Source: Albidovulum sp. (GTDB lineage Bacteria; Pseudomonadota; Alphaproteobacteria; Rhodobacterales; Rhodobacteraceae). Taken from it: a DNA stretch of 64,000 nucleotides. The stretch lies in contig JACKKB010000002.1 in assembly GCA_020637635.1 (NCBI GenBank), forward strand, positions 461,001 to 525,000. The letters run 5' to 3'. A model generated the notes under the pieces. The model worked only from the letters and a program-made list of their open reading frames with translations, ran no database searches and had not been told where the DNA came from. Numbering within the stretch: position 1 is the stretch's first letter; each line of letters opens with the position of its first letter. A program made the position numbers and the translations under genes. Shown here one piece after another: positions 1-8,281 of the stretch.

Positions 1-275
1 TCGAGCAGCAGCAGGTGATCGTGTTCGCAGGCATGTTCCGACTGCGCGAGGATGAGCCGCATCCCGTCGAGGCTCACATCGCGGATCAGGAAGTGATCCT
101 GTCCGCGGGTGAGCCGTTCGGGCCGGCCCGAGCCATCGGTCGGGACGCACCAGACCTCTTCGGTCTCGGTGACGCCGGCCCAGCACCAGAAGGCCCAGCG
201 GCCGTCGCCGCTGGCATGGACATGGCTGATCTGGGGCAGTGCCGCCCAGAGCCGGGCGAGAGGAGACGCGGTCAT
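1..275 (-). CDS. S9-family (prolyl oligopeptidase type) peptidase, N-terminal part only
   Basis: The reading frame opens at an ATG at 275 that overlaps the stop of the upstream ATPase gene (ATGA), and runs off the left edge, so only about 91 residues are visible. They include phrases such as GDGRWAFWCW, VWCVPTDGSGRPERLT and DGMRLILAQS, which look like blades of the beta-propeller that precedes the alpha/beta-hydrolase domain of S9 peptidases. The catalytic Ser/Asp/His region is outside the window. As the last visible gene of a dipeptide-transporter operon, an intracellular peptidase for the imported substrate would make sense. The family call rests on the propeller-like pattern and the context only. 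Confidence 0.55.
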   Translation of the reverse strand, partial: MTASPLARLWAALPQISHVHASGDGRWAFWCWAGVTETEEVWCVPTDGSGRPERLTRGQDHFLIRDVSLDGMRLILAQSEHACEHDHLLLL

Positions 276-1252
276 GAGGTGCCTTCGATGAAATGGCAGG
301 CAGCGCTGCGGCCGCCCTGCAGGGGCCGCAGCGCGGGTCGTTCGCCATGGCAGCGCGGCTCGGCGCGCGGGCAGCGGCTGGCAAAGACGCAGCCACTCGG
401 CGGGGTCAGGACCGAGGGCACCTCGCCGGCAATGGCGGTGCCGCGGCGCGCGCGTTCGCGATGCGGATCGGGTTCCGGAACCGCCGCCATCAGCGCCTGC
501 GAATAGGGGTGCAGGGGGGCGGCGAAGAATGCGCCGCGCGGGGCCTTCTCCACGACCCGGCCGAGGCACATCACCATGACCTCATGCGCCATCTGCCGGA
601 CCACGGCGAGGTTGTGCGAGATGAAGACGAGCGCGAGGTCGAGCTGATCCTGCAGGTCCATGAGCAGGTTCACCACCTGCGCCTGGACCGAGACGTCGAG
701 CGCCGAGACCGGCTCGTCGCAGATGACGAGCTTCGGATCGCCGACGAGCGCGCGCGCGATGCCCACGCGCTGCGCCTGACCGCCCGACAATTCGTGCGGA
801 TAGCGGCCGGCGAAGTCAGATCCGAGGCCGACCTTTTCCAGCGCGGCGCGGCCGCGCTCCTCGCGGGCCCGGGCGCCGAGACCGGGCGCGAAGGTCGCGA
901 GCGGGCGGGTGACCGAGGCCAGGACGGTCATGCGCGGGTCAAGCGCCGCGAGCGGGTCCTGGAAGATGATCTGGAACTCCGCCCGCTGCCGCCTGAGCGC
1001 GCGGGCCGGAACCGTGGCGAGATCGGTGCCGCGCCAGAGGACTTCGCCGCCGCTCGGCGGGTTGAGGCGCAGCAGGGCGCGCCCGAGCGTCGACTTGCCG
1101 CAGCCGCTTTCGCCGACGATGCCGAGCGTCCGGCCGGGGTCGAGATCGAAGGAGACGTCATGGACGATCGGCAACCGGCGCGGGCGCGCGAAAAGCCCCT
1201 CGCCCGGGATCAGGTAGCCGACATCGAGCCTGCGGACCTCAAGAAGCGGCAT
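272..1252 (-). CDS. Dipeptide/oligopeptide ABC transporter ATPase, OppF/DppF type
   Basis: Cytoplasmic ATPase that powers peptide uptake together with its DppD-type partner. It has a Walker A (GIVGESGCGKSTLG), the signature LSGGQAQRVGIARAL, a Walker B (LVICDEPVSALD) and the Opp/Dpp C-terminal extension with paired cysteines (CVFASRCPRAEPRCHGERP). The frame is open further upstream to 1498, but the start at 1252 (MPLLEVRRLDVGY) fits the family length, about 326 residues, and overlaps the preceding ATPase gene by only 14 bases; the upstream extension is an arginine-rich out-of-family tail. It overlaps the downstream peptidase gene by ATGA, indicating one transcript. Confidence 0.93.
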   Translation of the reverse strand: MPLLEVRRLDVGYLIPGEGLFARPRRLPIVHDVSFDLDPGRTLGIVGESGCGKSTLGRALLRLNPPSGGEVLWRGTDLATVPARALRRQRAEFQIIFQDPLAALDPRMTVLASVTRPLATFAPGLGARAREERGRAALEKVGLGSDFAGRYPHELSGGQAQRVGIARALVGDPKLVICDEPVSALDVSVQAQVVNLLMDLQDQLDLALVFISHNLAVVRQMAHEVMVMCLGRVVEKAPRGAFFAAPLHPYSQALMAAVPEPDPHRERARRGTAIAGEVPSVLTPPSGCVFASRCPRAEPRCHGERPALRPLQGGRSAACHFIEGTS

Positions 1253-2213
1253 CGGCGGCCTCCAGATGGCAGGCGATGCGGCGCGGCGGCCGGTCAACGA
1301 GCGCGGGTCGCTCGACGGTGCAGCGCGGCAGGCGCCTGTCGCAGCGCGGCGCGAAGGGGCAACCGGGCGCGGCGTCGGACCCCGGGCTTCCCGGGATCGT
1401 GCCGAGCCGCGGCGCCGTCTCGCCGCCGAGGCGCGGCATGGCCGCGAGCAGCCCCTGGGTGTAGGGGTGGCGCGGTTCGGCGAAGAGCGTATCCACATCC
1501 GCGGCCTCCATCACCTGGCCGCCATAAAGCACCATGACGCGGTCGCAGGCGCGGGCGACAACGCCCAGATCGTGGGTCACGAGGATCACCGCGGTGCCGC
1601 TGTCGCGCGCCAGTTCGGCGATGAGGTCGAGCACCTGCGCCTGGATCGTCACGTCGAGCGCCGTCGTCGGCTCGTCGGCGAGAAGGATGGCCGGCCGCAT
1701 CAGGAGCGCCATGGCGATCATCACCCGTTGCCGCATGCCGCCCGAGAACTGGTGCGGATAGGCGCGGGCGCGCGCGGCGGGATCGGGAATGCCGACCCGG
1801 TCGAGCATCGCCACGGCCTCTGCCCATGCCGAGCGCCGCGTCGCGCCGCGGTGCACGATGAGGCCCTCGGCCAGCTGGTCGCCGATCCGCATGAAGGGGT
1901 TCAGTGCCGTCATCGGATCCTGGAAGACGATCGAGATGTCGGAGCCCCGCACGCGGTCGAGCTCGCCCTCGGCGAGCCCGACGAGGTTGCGCCCGCCAAA
2001 CCGGGCCTCGCCGCTCGCACCGCCGTTCGCGGCAAGCAGCCCCATCAGCGCGAAGAGGATCTGGCTCTTGCCCGAGCCGCTTTCACCGACGATTCCCAGC
2101 ACCTCGCCGCGCGCGAGGTCGAAGTCGACGCCGTCGACCGCCGTCACTTCGGCCTGCGGCAGGCGGAAGCGCACGCCGAGCCCGCGCACCGAGAGGAGGG
2201 GCTCAGCGGTCAT
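1239..2213 (-). CDS. Dipeptide/oligopeptide ABC transporter ATPase, OppD/DppD type
   Basis: First of the two ATPases of the peptide transporter. Motifs in order are Walker A (GIVGESGSGKSQI), Q-loop IVFQDPMTALNP, signature FSGGMRQRVMIAMAL, Walker B ILLADEPTTALD and the C-terminal cysteine-containing oligopeptide extension (GCPFAPRCDRRLPRCTVERP). The Walker A lysine-serine is followed by QI, a common OppD variant. I chose the ATG at 2213 (MTAEPLLSVRGLGVRF); an in-frame ATG at 2228 would add five residues and increase the overlap with the permease gene. The adjacent permease and binding-protein genes make the transporter complete. Confidence 0.93.
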   Translation of the reverse strand: MTAEPLLSVRGLGVRFRLPQAEVTAVDGVDFDLARGEVLGIVGESGSGKSQILFALMGLLAANGGASGEARFGGRNLVGLAEGELDRVRGSDISIVFQDPMTALNPFMRIGDQLAEGLIVHRGATRRSAWAEAVAMLDRVGIPDPAARARAYPHQFSGGMRQRVMIAMALLMRPAILLADEPTTALDVTIQAQVLDLIAELARDSGTAVILVTHDLGVVARACDRVMVLYGGQVMEAADVDTLFAEPRHPYTQGLLAAMPRLGGETAPRLGTIPGSPGSDAAPGCPFAPRCDRRLPRCTVERPALVDRPPRRIACHLEAADAAS

Positions 2214-3066
2214 TGGGGTCGAAGGCATCGCGCAGCCCGTCCGCTATGAAGTTGAGGCAAAGAAGCACCGCGACCAGCAGCGCACCCGGCAGGAGCAGGA
2301 GCCTGAGATCGGTCGACATCGCCGAGGTCCCGGTCTGGATCAGGTTTCCCCAGCTCGCCTGCGGTTCCTTGATGCCGATGCCAAGGAACGACAGGAAGCT
2401 TTCCGAGAGGATCACCTCGGGCACCAGGAGGCTGCCGTACACGATCACGACCGAGGCGCAGTTGGGCACGATGTGGCGCAGCACGATCGCGGTTGAGGTC
2501 ATGCCGCCGGCCCGGGCCGCCTCGACGAATTCGCGACGGGCGAGCCCTTCGGCCTGCGACCGGACGATCACCGCCGGGGTGAGCCAGAGCGTGAAGACGA
2601 TGGCGGCAAAGAGCGCCGTGTTGCCGCCGCCGAACAGGAGGCTGAGAAGGATCACCAGGATCACGTAGGGAAAGCCGTAAAGGACCTCGACAAGCCGCAT
2701 CATCAGGCTGTCGGTGCGCCCGCCCGCAAAGCCCGCGACGGCGCCGTAGAGAACGCCGATCACGCCCGCCACGAAGGCGCCGAGAAAGCCGATGGTAAGC
2801 GAGACCCGCCCGCCCTCGAGCGTGCGCACGAGAAGGTCGCGGCCGAAATCGTCGGTTCCGAAAAGATGCGGCGAGGTAAAGTCGATCGGCGCGCCGATGA
2901 AATCGAAATCCGCATCCTCGCCCGTGAAGGGGAAGGCATAGGGGCCGAGGAAACAGGCGGCGACGATGAGTGCCAGGAGCCAGATCGAGACGATGGCCAG
3001 CCGGTTGCGGCGGAAGCGCGCGAACTGAAGCGCGAGGGTCGAGCGGGCGACGGTATCAGCGGCCAT
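2203..3066 (-). CDS. Dipeptide ABC transporter permease, OppC/DppC type
   Basis: Inner-membrane permease of 287 residues. The N-terminus carries the OppC-type stretch RFRRNRLAIVSIWLLALIV forming the first membrane helix, followed by a periplasmic loop (GTDDFGRDLLVRTLEGGRVSLTIG) and a bundle of further helices. The cytoplasmic coupling motif EAARAGGMTSTAIVLRHIVPN matches the binding-protein-dependent permease signature (EAA...G). It overlaps the upstream permease gene by 11 bases and the downstream ATPase gene by 11, so the four transporter components are translationally coupled. The substrate cannot be read from the permease. Confidence 0.92.
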   Translation of the reverse strand: MAADTVARSTLALQFARFRRNRLAIVSIWLLALIVAACFLGPYAFPFTGEDADFDFIGAPIDFTSPHLFGTDDFGRDLLVRTLEGGRVSLTIGFLGAFVAGVIGVLYGAVAGFAGGRTDSLMMRLVEVLYGFPYVILVILLSLLFGGGNTALFAAIVFTLWLTPAVIVRSQAEGLARREFVEAARAGGMTSTAIVLRHIVPNCASVVIVYGSLLVPEVILSESFLSFLGIGIKEPQASWGNLIQTGTSAMSTDLRLLLLPGALLVAVLLCLNFIADGLRDAFDPNDR

Positions 3067-3979
3067 TGCGCAACCTCGGATCGATCCAGGCGCGGATCAG
3101 GTCGGTGGCGATGTTGAGCACGATCAGGAGCGCGCCGTAAAGCAGCGTGATCCCCATCACCAGCGGATAGTCGCGGTTCAGCGCCGCGTCGACGAAGTGG
3201 CGGCCGATGCCCGGCAGCGCGAAGATCGTCTCGATCAGGATCGAACCGGTGATGATCGCGGCCGTCGCCGGGCCGAGATAGGCGATGACCGGCAGCAGCG
3301 TCCCCTTCAGCACGTGGCGGCGCACCATGCGCGCCGCGCCGACACCCTTCGCGCGCGCGGTGCGCACGTAGTTCTCGCGCAGCGTCTCGATCATCGAGGA
3401 GCGCGTGAGGCGCGAGATGTAGGCCACGTTCGGCAGGGCCAGGACGAGGATCGGCAGGACCAGCGCGCGCCAGCCGGCGCCGATGCCGCCCACCGGCACC
3501 CAGCCGAGCCTGAGGGCGAAGACCGATTGCAGGAGCGGCCCGATCACGAAGATCGGCACCGCCACGCCGACGACGCCGACGATGCCGGCCACGTAGTCGG
3601 CCGCCGAATTGCGCCGCATCGCCCCCGCGACGCCCAGTGCCACGCCGATGAGCGTCGCGACGATGATGGCCCAGATGCCGATCGTGACCGACCAGGGCAG
3701 GCCCGCCGAGATCATGTCGCCGACGGTGTAGTCGCGAAACCGCGTCGACGGGCCGAGGTCGAAGGTCACGAGCCCCTTGACGTAGCGGCCGAACTGCATC
3801 CAGACCGGCTCGTCCAGGTGATAGGTCTTCTGGATGTTGGCCAGGATCTCGGGGCTGATCTTGCGCGACTTGGAAAAGGGCCCGCCGGGTGCCAGACGCA
3901 TGACGAAGAAGGTCAGCGTCACCAGCGCCGCGAGCGTCAGCCCGCCGTCCCAGACCCTTCTGCCGATGAATCGCAGCAT
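3056..3979 (-). CDS. Dipeptide ABC transporter permease, OppB/DppB type
   Basis: Partner permease of about 307 residues. The start at 3979 (MLRFIGRRVWDGG) is preceded by a G-rich ribosome site and matches the OppB family beginning; the frame extends upstream to 4012 without family resemblance. Features are the N-terminal helix, the conserved LAPGGPF segment, the loop YHLDEPVWMQFGRYVKGL, and the EAA-type coupling loop ENYVRTARAKGVGAARMVRRHVLKGTLLPVI. It ends inside the start of the DppC-type gene. With the binding protein 54 bases upstream it forms a standard Dpp/Opp importer. Confidence 0.92.
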   Translation of the reverse strand: MLRFIGRRVWDGGLTLAALVTLTFFVMRLAPGGPFSKSRKISPEILANIQKTYHLDEPVWMQFGRYVKGLVTFDLGPSTRFRDYTVGDMISAGLPWSVTIGIWAIIVATLIGVALGVAGAMRRNSAADYVAGIVGVVGVAVPIFVIGPLLQSVFALRLGWVPVGGIGAGWRALVLPILVLALPNVAYISRLTRSSMIETLRENYVRTARAKGVGAARMVRRHVLKGTLLPVIAYLGPATAAIITGSILIETIFALPGIGRHFVDAALNRDYPLVMGITLLYGALLIVLNIATDLIRAWIDPRLRNGR

Positions 3980-4033
3980 GTCACCCCCAGGAAGTCGTCG
4001 TGGCGCGGGCACCGGAGCGCCCGCGCCTTCCGG

Positions 4034-5629
4034 TCATTCGAGCGACAGGAACTGCGAATTGTTGTAACCCGCGGGCGAGGTCGCCCAGCCCTTCACATGC
4101 GGGCTGACGAGATGGCGCACCGGCTCGATCGCGATCGGCGCGAAGATGTAGTCGTCGAGCAGGATCTTCTCGGCCACCGCCAGCTTTTCGTTGCGCTTCG
4201 CCGGATCCGCCTCCTCGGCCGCGGCATCCATGGCGGCGTCGTATTCCGGCTTCACCCAGTTGTAGCCGGAATCCGCCGAGGGGCGCATGTAGGCGAGGAA
4301 GGTCTCCGGCCCGGCGAAGTCGCCGACGAGATCGTCGGCGAAGACGTCCCAGCCGCCGGCGTAGAAAGCGTCCAGCCAGGCCTTGCGCTCCATCGAGTCG
4401 ACCTGCGCGTCGACACCCAGCACCTTCTTCCACATGAGCGCCACGCCCTGTGCAAGCCGGATCCGGTCCTCGGCGACGGTGGTGACGATGTTCAGCTTCA
4501 GCGGATTGTCCGGCCCGTAGCCGGCCTTGGCAAAGAGGTCCTTCGCGGCGGCCTCGCGCTCGGCCTGGCTCATGCCGGCCTCGGCGATCTGGGGGCCGTG
4601 ATAGTCAGGATCGAAGCCTCCGGCGAAGGAATAGGTCGGCACGGCGCCACCCTTGACGATCTTGCCCTCGAGCGTCTCGCGGTCGATCGCCAGCGACAGC
4701 GCGCGGCGAACGTCGATGTTGTCGAGCGGCGGGCGCTTGAGGTTGAAGCTGTAGTAGGTCACCTCGGTCGAGGGCGAGATCGAGACCTGATCGGGAATGC
4801 TCTCCTGCAACGCCGCGATCTGGTTCACCGGAATGTCGTAGGTGATGTCGATCTCGCCGGCCTGATAGCGCTTCAGTTCGGTATTGACGTCCTCGGTCAC
4901 GTGATACTTCACGAACGGGATCTTGACGTTGGCGGCATCCCAGTAGTTCGGGTTCCGCTCCAGCAGGACATGGCTCTGCGGCACGACCTCCTTGATGATG
5001 TAGGCGCCGTTCGAGACCACATGCGCGGGGTCGATGAAGACCCCTGCGCCCATGGCCTCGAAGCTCGGGCTATGGAGCGGGGCGAGCTGGAATGCGCCCA
5101 TGAGGTCGAGCATGTGCGGATTCGGCGTTTCCATCTCGATCACCACGGTGCGGTCGTCCGGCGCCGTCATGCCGAGCGTCGTCGCATCCTTGGTCTCGCC
5201 GTTGGCAAGCGCCTCGGCGCCCTTCACCTTGATGACCGAGTAGAAGTAGTAACCCTTTTCCGAGGCGGTATCGGGGTTCAGCGTGCGCAGCACCGCGTTC
5301 ACGAAGTCCTGTGCCACGAGCGGGTCGCCGTTCGACCATTTCAGGCCATCGCGCAGGTGGAACACATAGGTCTTGCCGTCGGCGCTGATATCCCAGCTCT
5401 CGGCCGCGCCGGGGATCACCTTGCCGCTTCCGTCGAAGTTCACGAGCCCCTCGTAGGCGTCCGACTGGATCCATCCTGCGGCGGCATCGAAGTTCACCTG
5501 CGGATCGAGCGAGGACCATTCCGAACCGATGCCGCGGTCGAGCGTGTCGTCGGCAGTCGCCGGACCGGAAAGGGCCAGCGATGCCGCGAGCATGAGCCCG
5601 CCGAGCGTGATTGCGAGATGCCGTCTCAT
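4034..5629 (-). CDS. Periplasmic peptide-binding protein, SBP family 5 (OppA/DppA type)
   Basis: A 531-residue extracytoplasmic solute-binding protein. Residues 1-26 form a Sec signal peptide (MRRHLAITLGG, hydrophobic core, cleavage near ATA-DD). The mature protein opens with SEWSSLDPQVNFD and contains the family stretches YVFHLRDGLKWSNGDPLVAQDF and NNIDVRRALSLAIDRETL-like text typical of SBP_bac_5. A GGGAGC ribosome site precedes the ATG. Placement directly upstream of the two permeases and two ATPases identifies it as the ligand-capturing part of this importer. Ligand identity is unknown; nearby aminotransferase and desuccinylase-like genes hint at modified amino acids or peptides. Confidence 0.92.
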   Translation of the reverse strand: MRRHLAITLGGLMLAASLALSGPATADDTLDRGIGSEWSSLDPQVNFDAAAGWIQSDAYEGLVNFDGSGKVIPGAAESWDISADGKTYVFHLRDGLKWSNGDPLVAQDFVNAVLRTLNPDTASEKGYYFYSVIKVKGAEALANGETKDATTLGMTAPDDRTVVIEMETPNPHMLDLMGAFQLAPLHSPSFEAMGAGVFIDPAHVVSNGAYIIKEVVPQSHVLLERNPNYWDAANVKIPFVKYHVTEDVNTELKRYQAGEIDITYDIPVNQIAALQESIPDQVSISPSTEVTYYSFNLKRPPLDNIDVRRALSLAIDRETLEGKIVKGGAVPTYSFAGGFDPDYHGPQIAEAGMSQAEREAAAKDLFAKAGYGPDNPLKLNIVTTVAEDRIRLAQGVALMWKKVLGVDAQVDSMERKAWLDAFYAGGWDVFADDLVGDFAGPETFLAYMRPSADSGYNWVKPEYDAAMDAAAEEADPAKRNEKLAVAEKILLDDYIFAPIAIEPVRHLVSPHVKGWATSPAGYNNSQFLSLE

Positions 5630-5665
5630 CGTGTTGCTCCCTTTGGTTGGCTGATGTGCATGGGT

Positions 5666-6790
5666 CTAGTTGGACAAGAGATGCCCTTGCCGCACGATCC
5701 GGTCTCCGGCGACATGGGCGAGGCTCGCGCCCCTCAGGCAGGGGCGCCAGAGTTCCTGGCGGAAGAGGATGCCGGCAACCGGCGCGAGGACCGGCGTGCG
5801 CTGGCGGTCGAGAGGATCGGTGACATGGGCGATGATGTCGCCCTCGCGCACCGTCGCGCCGGGCGGCGCTGCCCATGTCACCACGCCGGCATGCGGCGCG
5901 AAGACCTCGGCGGCGCCGCCGAGCGGCAGGGTCGGCGCGTCGGGATGGGCCGGACGCTCGCCGTGCCCCTCGAGCGCTCCCAGCGCGGCGAGGAAGGTCA
6001 TGAGATTGGCCGCATCCGCGCCCGCGGTCGCGTCGTCGACGTCAAACTGGCCGCGGTATTCGAGCGTCGCCGAGAAGCAGGGAGCGGGAATCGGGAAGCG
6101 GCCGGCGAAGCGGTCGCGCAGCTGCTTCCACGGGGCGGTGTGCGCCTCGTCGAAAGCATTGCCGCCCGAGACCGCCTCGATCAGCGCAAGCTCGGCCCCG
6201 ATCGAGCGGCAGAGCAGGCTCGTGATCTCCGGGCGCTCGGGGCTGGCATAGAGATGCAGGACGGCGAAGTGATCGCAATGCAGGTCGAGCACCACGTCGG
6301 CGTCGCAGGACCAGGAAAGGAGCGCGAGCTGCAGCTCGATCATCTCGGTCCGCGCACGGGCGATCTCCTCGGCGACGACCTCGCGGAAGGCGCTTCGGAT
6401 CGCGCGGGCGTTGGCCGCCGGATCGGCGCCGAGACGCGGTTCGATCCGCTCGCCCGCGAGCACCGCGAGATCGGGGAAGCCGCGGTTGAAATTGTGCAGG
6501 CTCTCGGCCTCCTGACGCCCCAGCGGGCGCTGGAAGGTCCATTGCGCCAGGCCGATCGGATTGGCGGCGGGAACCACCCTCACCTCGCCTCGCAGCCGGC
6601 CCTCGGCTTCGGCCCGGTCGAGAAGCGGGAGCAGATGCTGGAGCACCAGAACGCCCGGCATCTCGTCGGCATGAAGCCCCGCCTGCAGGTAGACCACGGG
6701 GCCCGTCCCGCCACCGCCATAGCGCAGGCAGGCGATCTCGCGGGTGGTTCCCGGCGCGGCGACAGCGAGACGGCGGCGCTCGGTCTTCAT
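5666..6790 (-). CDS. Succinylglutamate desuccinylase/aspartoacylase-family zinc hydrolase
   Basis: A 374-residue M14-like metallohydrolase of the AstE/AspA group, which removes acyl groups from N-acyl amino acids. The zinc site is visible as QAGLHADE (His40, Glu43) and VVLDLHCD (His171). The NFNR stretch at 100-103 and a glutamate in ATLEYRG (Glu244) match the substrate-binding and catalytic positions of the family. The C-terminal part (PHAGVVTWAAPPGATVREGDIIAHV) is the beta-rich, biotinyl-like tail of this subfamily. It lies 36 bases from the binding-protein gene and 36 from the aminotransferase gene, so it is probably part of the same operon. The exact acyl substrate is not determinable. 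Confidence 0.85.
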   Translation of the reverse strand: MKTERRRLAVAAPGTTREIACLRYGGGGTGPVVYLQAGLHADEMPGVLVLQHLLPLLDRAEAEGRLRGEVRVVPAANPIGLAQWTFQRPLGRQEAESLHNFNRGFPDLAVLAGERIEPRLGADPAANARAIRSAFREVVAEEIARARTEMIELQLALLSWSCDADVVLDLHCDHFAVLHLYASPERPEITSLLCRSIGAELALIEAVSGGNAFDEAHTAPWKQLRDRFAGRFPIPAPCFSATLEYRGQFDVDDATAGADAANLMTFLAALGALEGHGERPAHPDAPTLPLGGAAEVFAPHAGVVTWAAPPGATVREGDIIAHVTDPLDRQRTPVLAPVAGILFRQELWRPCLRGASLAHVAGDRIVRQGHLLSN

Positions 6791-6826
6791 CGGGTCGGCC
6801 TCGGCCGGGGTGCACCGCGGGCCATC

Positions 6827-8185
6827 TCAGCCGGCCGATGCGGGCAGGCCGCAATCGGCGGCGAAGGCGGCAAGCGCGGCGTCGAGCCTGGCGATGATCT
6901 CGTCGACCTCCGCGGGCGTCGTGATCAGCGGCGGCGCCACGATCACGTGATCGCCGGAATAGCCGCCGCGCGAGCGGCGCGGATAGACGATGAGCCCGCG
7001 GGCATAGGCCTCTTCGGTAAGCCGGTCGTAGGCCTTGAGCGCGGCCGGCAGGGGTTCCCGGGTGTCGCGGTCGGCCACCAGTTCGATGGCCAGGAGCATG
7101 CCCATCCCGCGGACCTCGCCGATGAAGGGATAGCGGCCCTGCAACGCCGCGAGTCCCGCCTTGAGCAGCGCGCCGGTGCTGACAGCGTTGGCCATCATCC
7201 CCTGCCGTTCCATCTCCGCGATCACGGCAAGGCCGGCGGCGCAGGCGAGCGGGTTGCCGGCATAGGTGAAGCCGTGGTTGAAGCCGCCCGAGGCGAGGAG
7301 CGCATCGACGATGTCGCCACGCGCGACAATGGCGCCGAGCGGCACGTAGCCGGCGCCAAGACCCTTTGAGATGGCAAGGATATCGGGCGCCGCCGCCCAG
7401 TTCTGGCCACCGAAGTACCGCCCCGTGCGGCCGCCCCCCGACATCACCTCGTCATGGATGAGAAGCACTCCATGACGGTCGCAGACCGCGCGCACCGCCT
7501 CCATGTAGCCAGCCGGCGGAACCAGTGCGCCGGTCGAGGCGCCGCCGATGGGCTCAAGGATGAAGGCAAGCACGCTTTCCGGCCCCTCCTCCTCGATCTT
7601 CGCCTCGAGTAGTGCGGCGTAGTGGTCGCCGGTAGCCGGGTCGGAAGGGTCGAGCCCGTCGAGCCAGGCCCGCGGCGCCGGCACCTTGGGCATCATCTGC
7701 ATCATCGGCCGGAACGGATCGACGAGCGGATCGTAGCCCGAGACAGCGAGCGCGCCGAGGGTGCAGCCATGGTAGGATGGATAGCGCGAAATCACCTTCC
7801 AGCGGCTGCCTGCGCCCGTCGCCACGGCATATTGCCGCGCCAGCTTCAGCGCTGATTCCACCGCCTCGGAACCGCCGGAGACGAAGAACACCCGGTCCAT
7901 GCCCGGCCACGCCAGATCGGACAGCTTGGCCGCCAGATGCTCGCCCGGTTCGGTGACGAAGTGCAGACGATAGCCGAAGGTCGACCGTTCCATCTGCCGG
8001 CGCATGGCCTCGAGCACCTGCGGATTGGAATGGCCGATGTTGCAGACCATCGCACCCGAGGAACCGTCGATGAACCGGTTGCCCTCGGTGTCCCACATGT
8101 AGACGCCTTCGGCACGGTCGAGCACCGGACGTCTGTGGTCGGTCTGGTAGAACAGATGAGACCGCGCGTTTCTCAGTTCGTCCAT
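6827..8185 (-). CDS. Class III (omega-type) PLP-dependent aminotransferase
   Basis: Fold type I aminotransferase of 452 residues. Visible motifs are the N-terminal GVYMWDTEGNRFIDGSSG, the phosphate-binding SGGSEAVESALKLARQY, the cofactor aspartate in LLIHDEVMSGGGRTG (Asp245) and the Schiff-base lysine in AISKGLGAGYVPLGA (Lys274). I chose the ATG at 8185 because GGAGAG lies four bases upstream; the in-frame ATG at 8197 has a poorly spaced ribosome site. It is the first gene of the minus-strand operon and is divergent from the LysR gene. Likely role: transamination of an amine or amino acid released from the imported substrate. Substrate specificity cannot be read. Confidence 0.9.
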   Translation of the reverse strand: MDELRNARSHLFYQTDHRRPVLDRAEGVYMWDTEGNRFIDGSSGAMVCNIGHSNPQVLEAMRRQMERSTFGYRLHFVTEPGEHLAAKLSDLAWPGMDRVFFVSGGSEAVESALKLARQYAVATGAGSRWKVISRYPSYHGCTLGALAVSGYDPLVDPFRPMMQMMPKVPAPRAWLDGLDPSDPATGDHYAALLEAKIEEEGPESVLAFILEPIGGASTGALVPPAGYMEAVRAVCDRHGVLLIHDEVMSGGGRTGRYFGGQNWAAAPDILAISKGLGAGYVPLGAIVARGDIVDALLASGGFNHGFTYAGNPLACAAGLAVIAEMERQGMMANAVSTGALLKAGLAALQGRYPFIGEVRGMGMLLAIELVADRDTREPLPAALKAYDRLTEEAYARGLIVYPRRSRGGYSGDHVIVAPPLITTPAEVDEIIARLDAALAAFAADCGLPASAG

Positions 8186-8239
8186 GCGACTCTCCATCCT
8201 TCACCTAAAAGACTGGACGGCAGGGGGGTGATAGATCAA

Positions 8240-8276
8240 ATAGATAATTGGAATGCAATTCATTCCCTGGATCTAT
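8240..8276. promoter_or_regulatory. Composite inverted repeat between divergent genes, candidate LysR operator
   Basis: Two nested inverted repeats share one centre at 8258. The inner arms are GGAATG (8250-8255) and CATTCC (8261-8266) with a 5-base spacer; the outer arms are ATAGAT (8240-8245) and ATCTAT (8271-8276). All 12 arm pairs match perfectly. The element lies in the 96-base gap between the aminotransferase start and the LysR start, ending 6 bases before the LysR ATG. This is where LysR regulators usually bind to control a divergent operon and themselves. Binding by this particular LysR is inferred. Confidence 0.7.
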
Positions 8277-8281
8277 GCACC

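Noticed and set aside
3197..7369. Very long plus-strand open frame (1390 codons) opposite the transporter, hydrolase and aminotransferase genes
   Set aside because: Its translation is rich in Arg, Asp, Gly and His with no domain; it is the antisense shadow of well-supported minus-strand genes in high-GC DNA.
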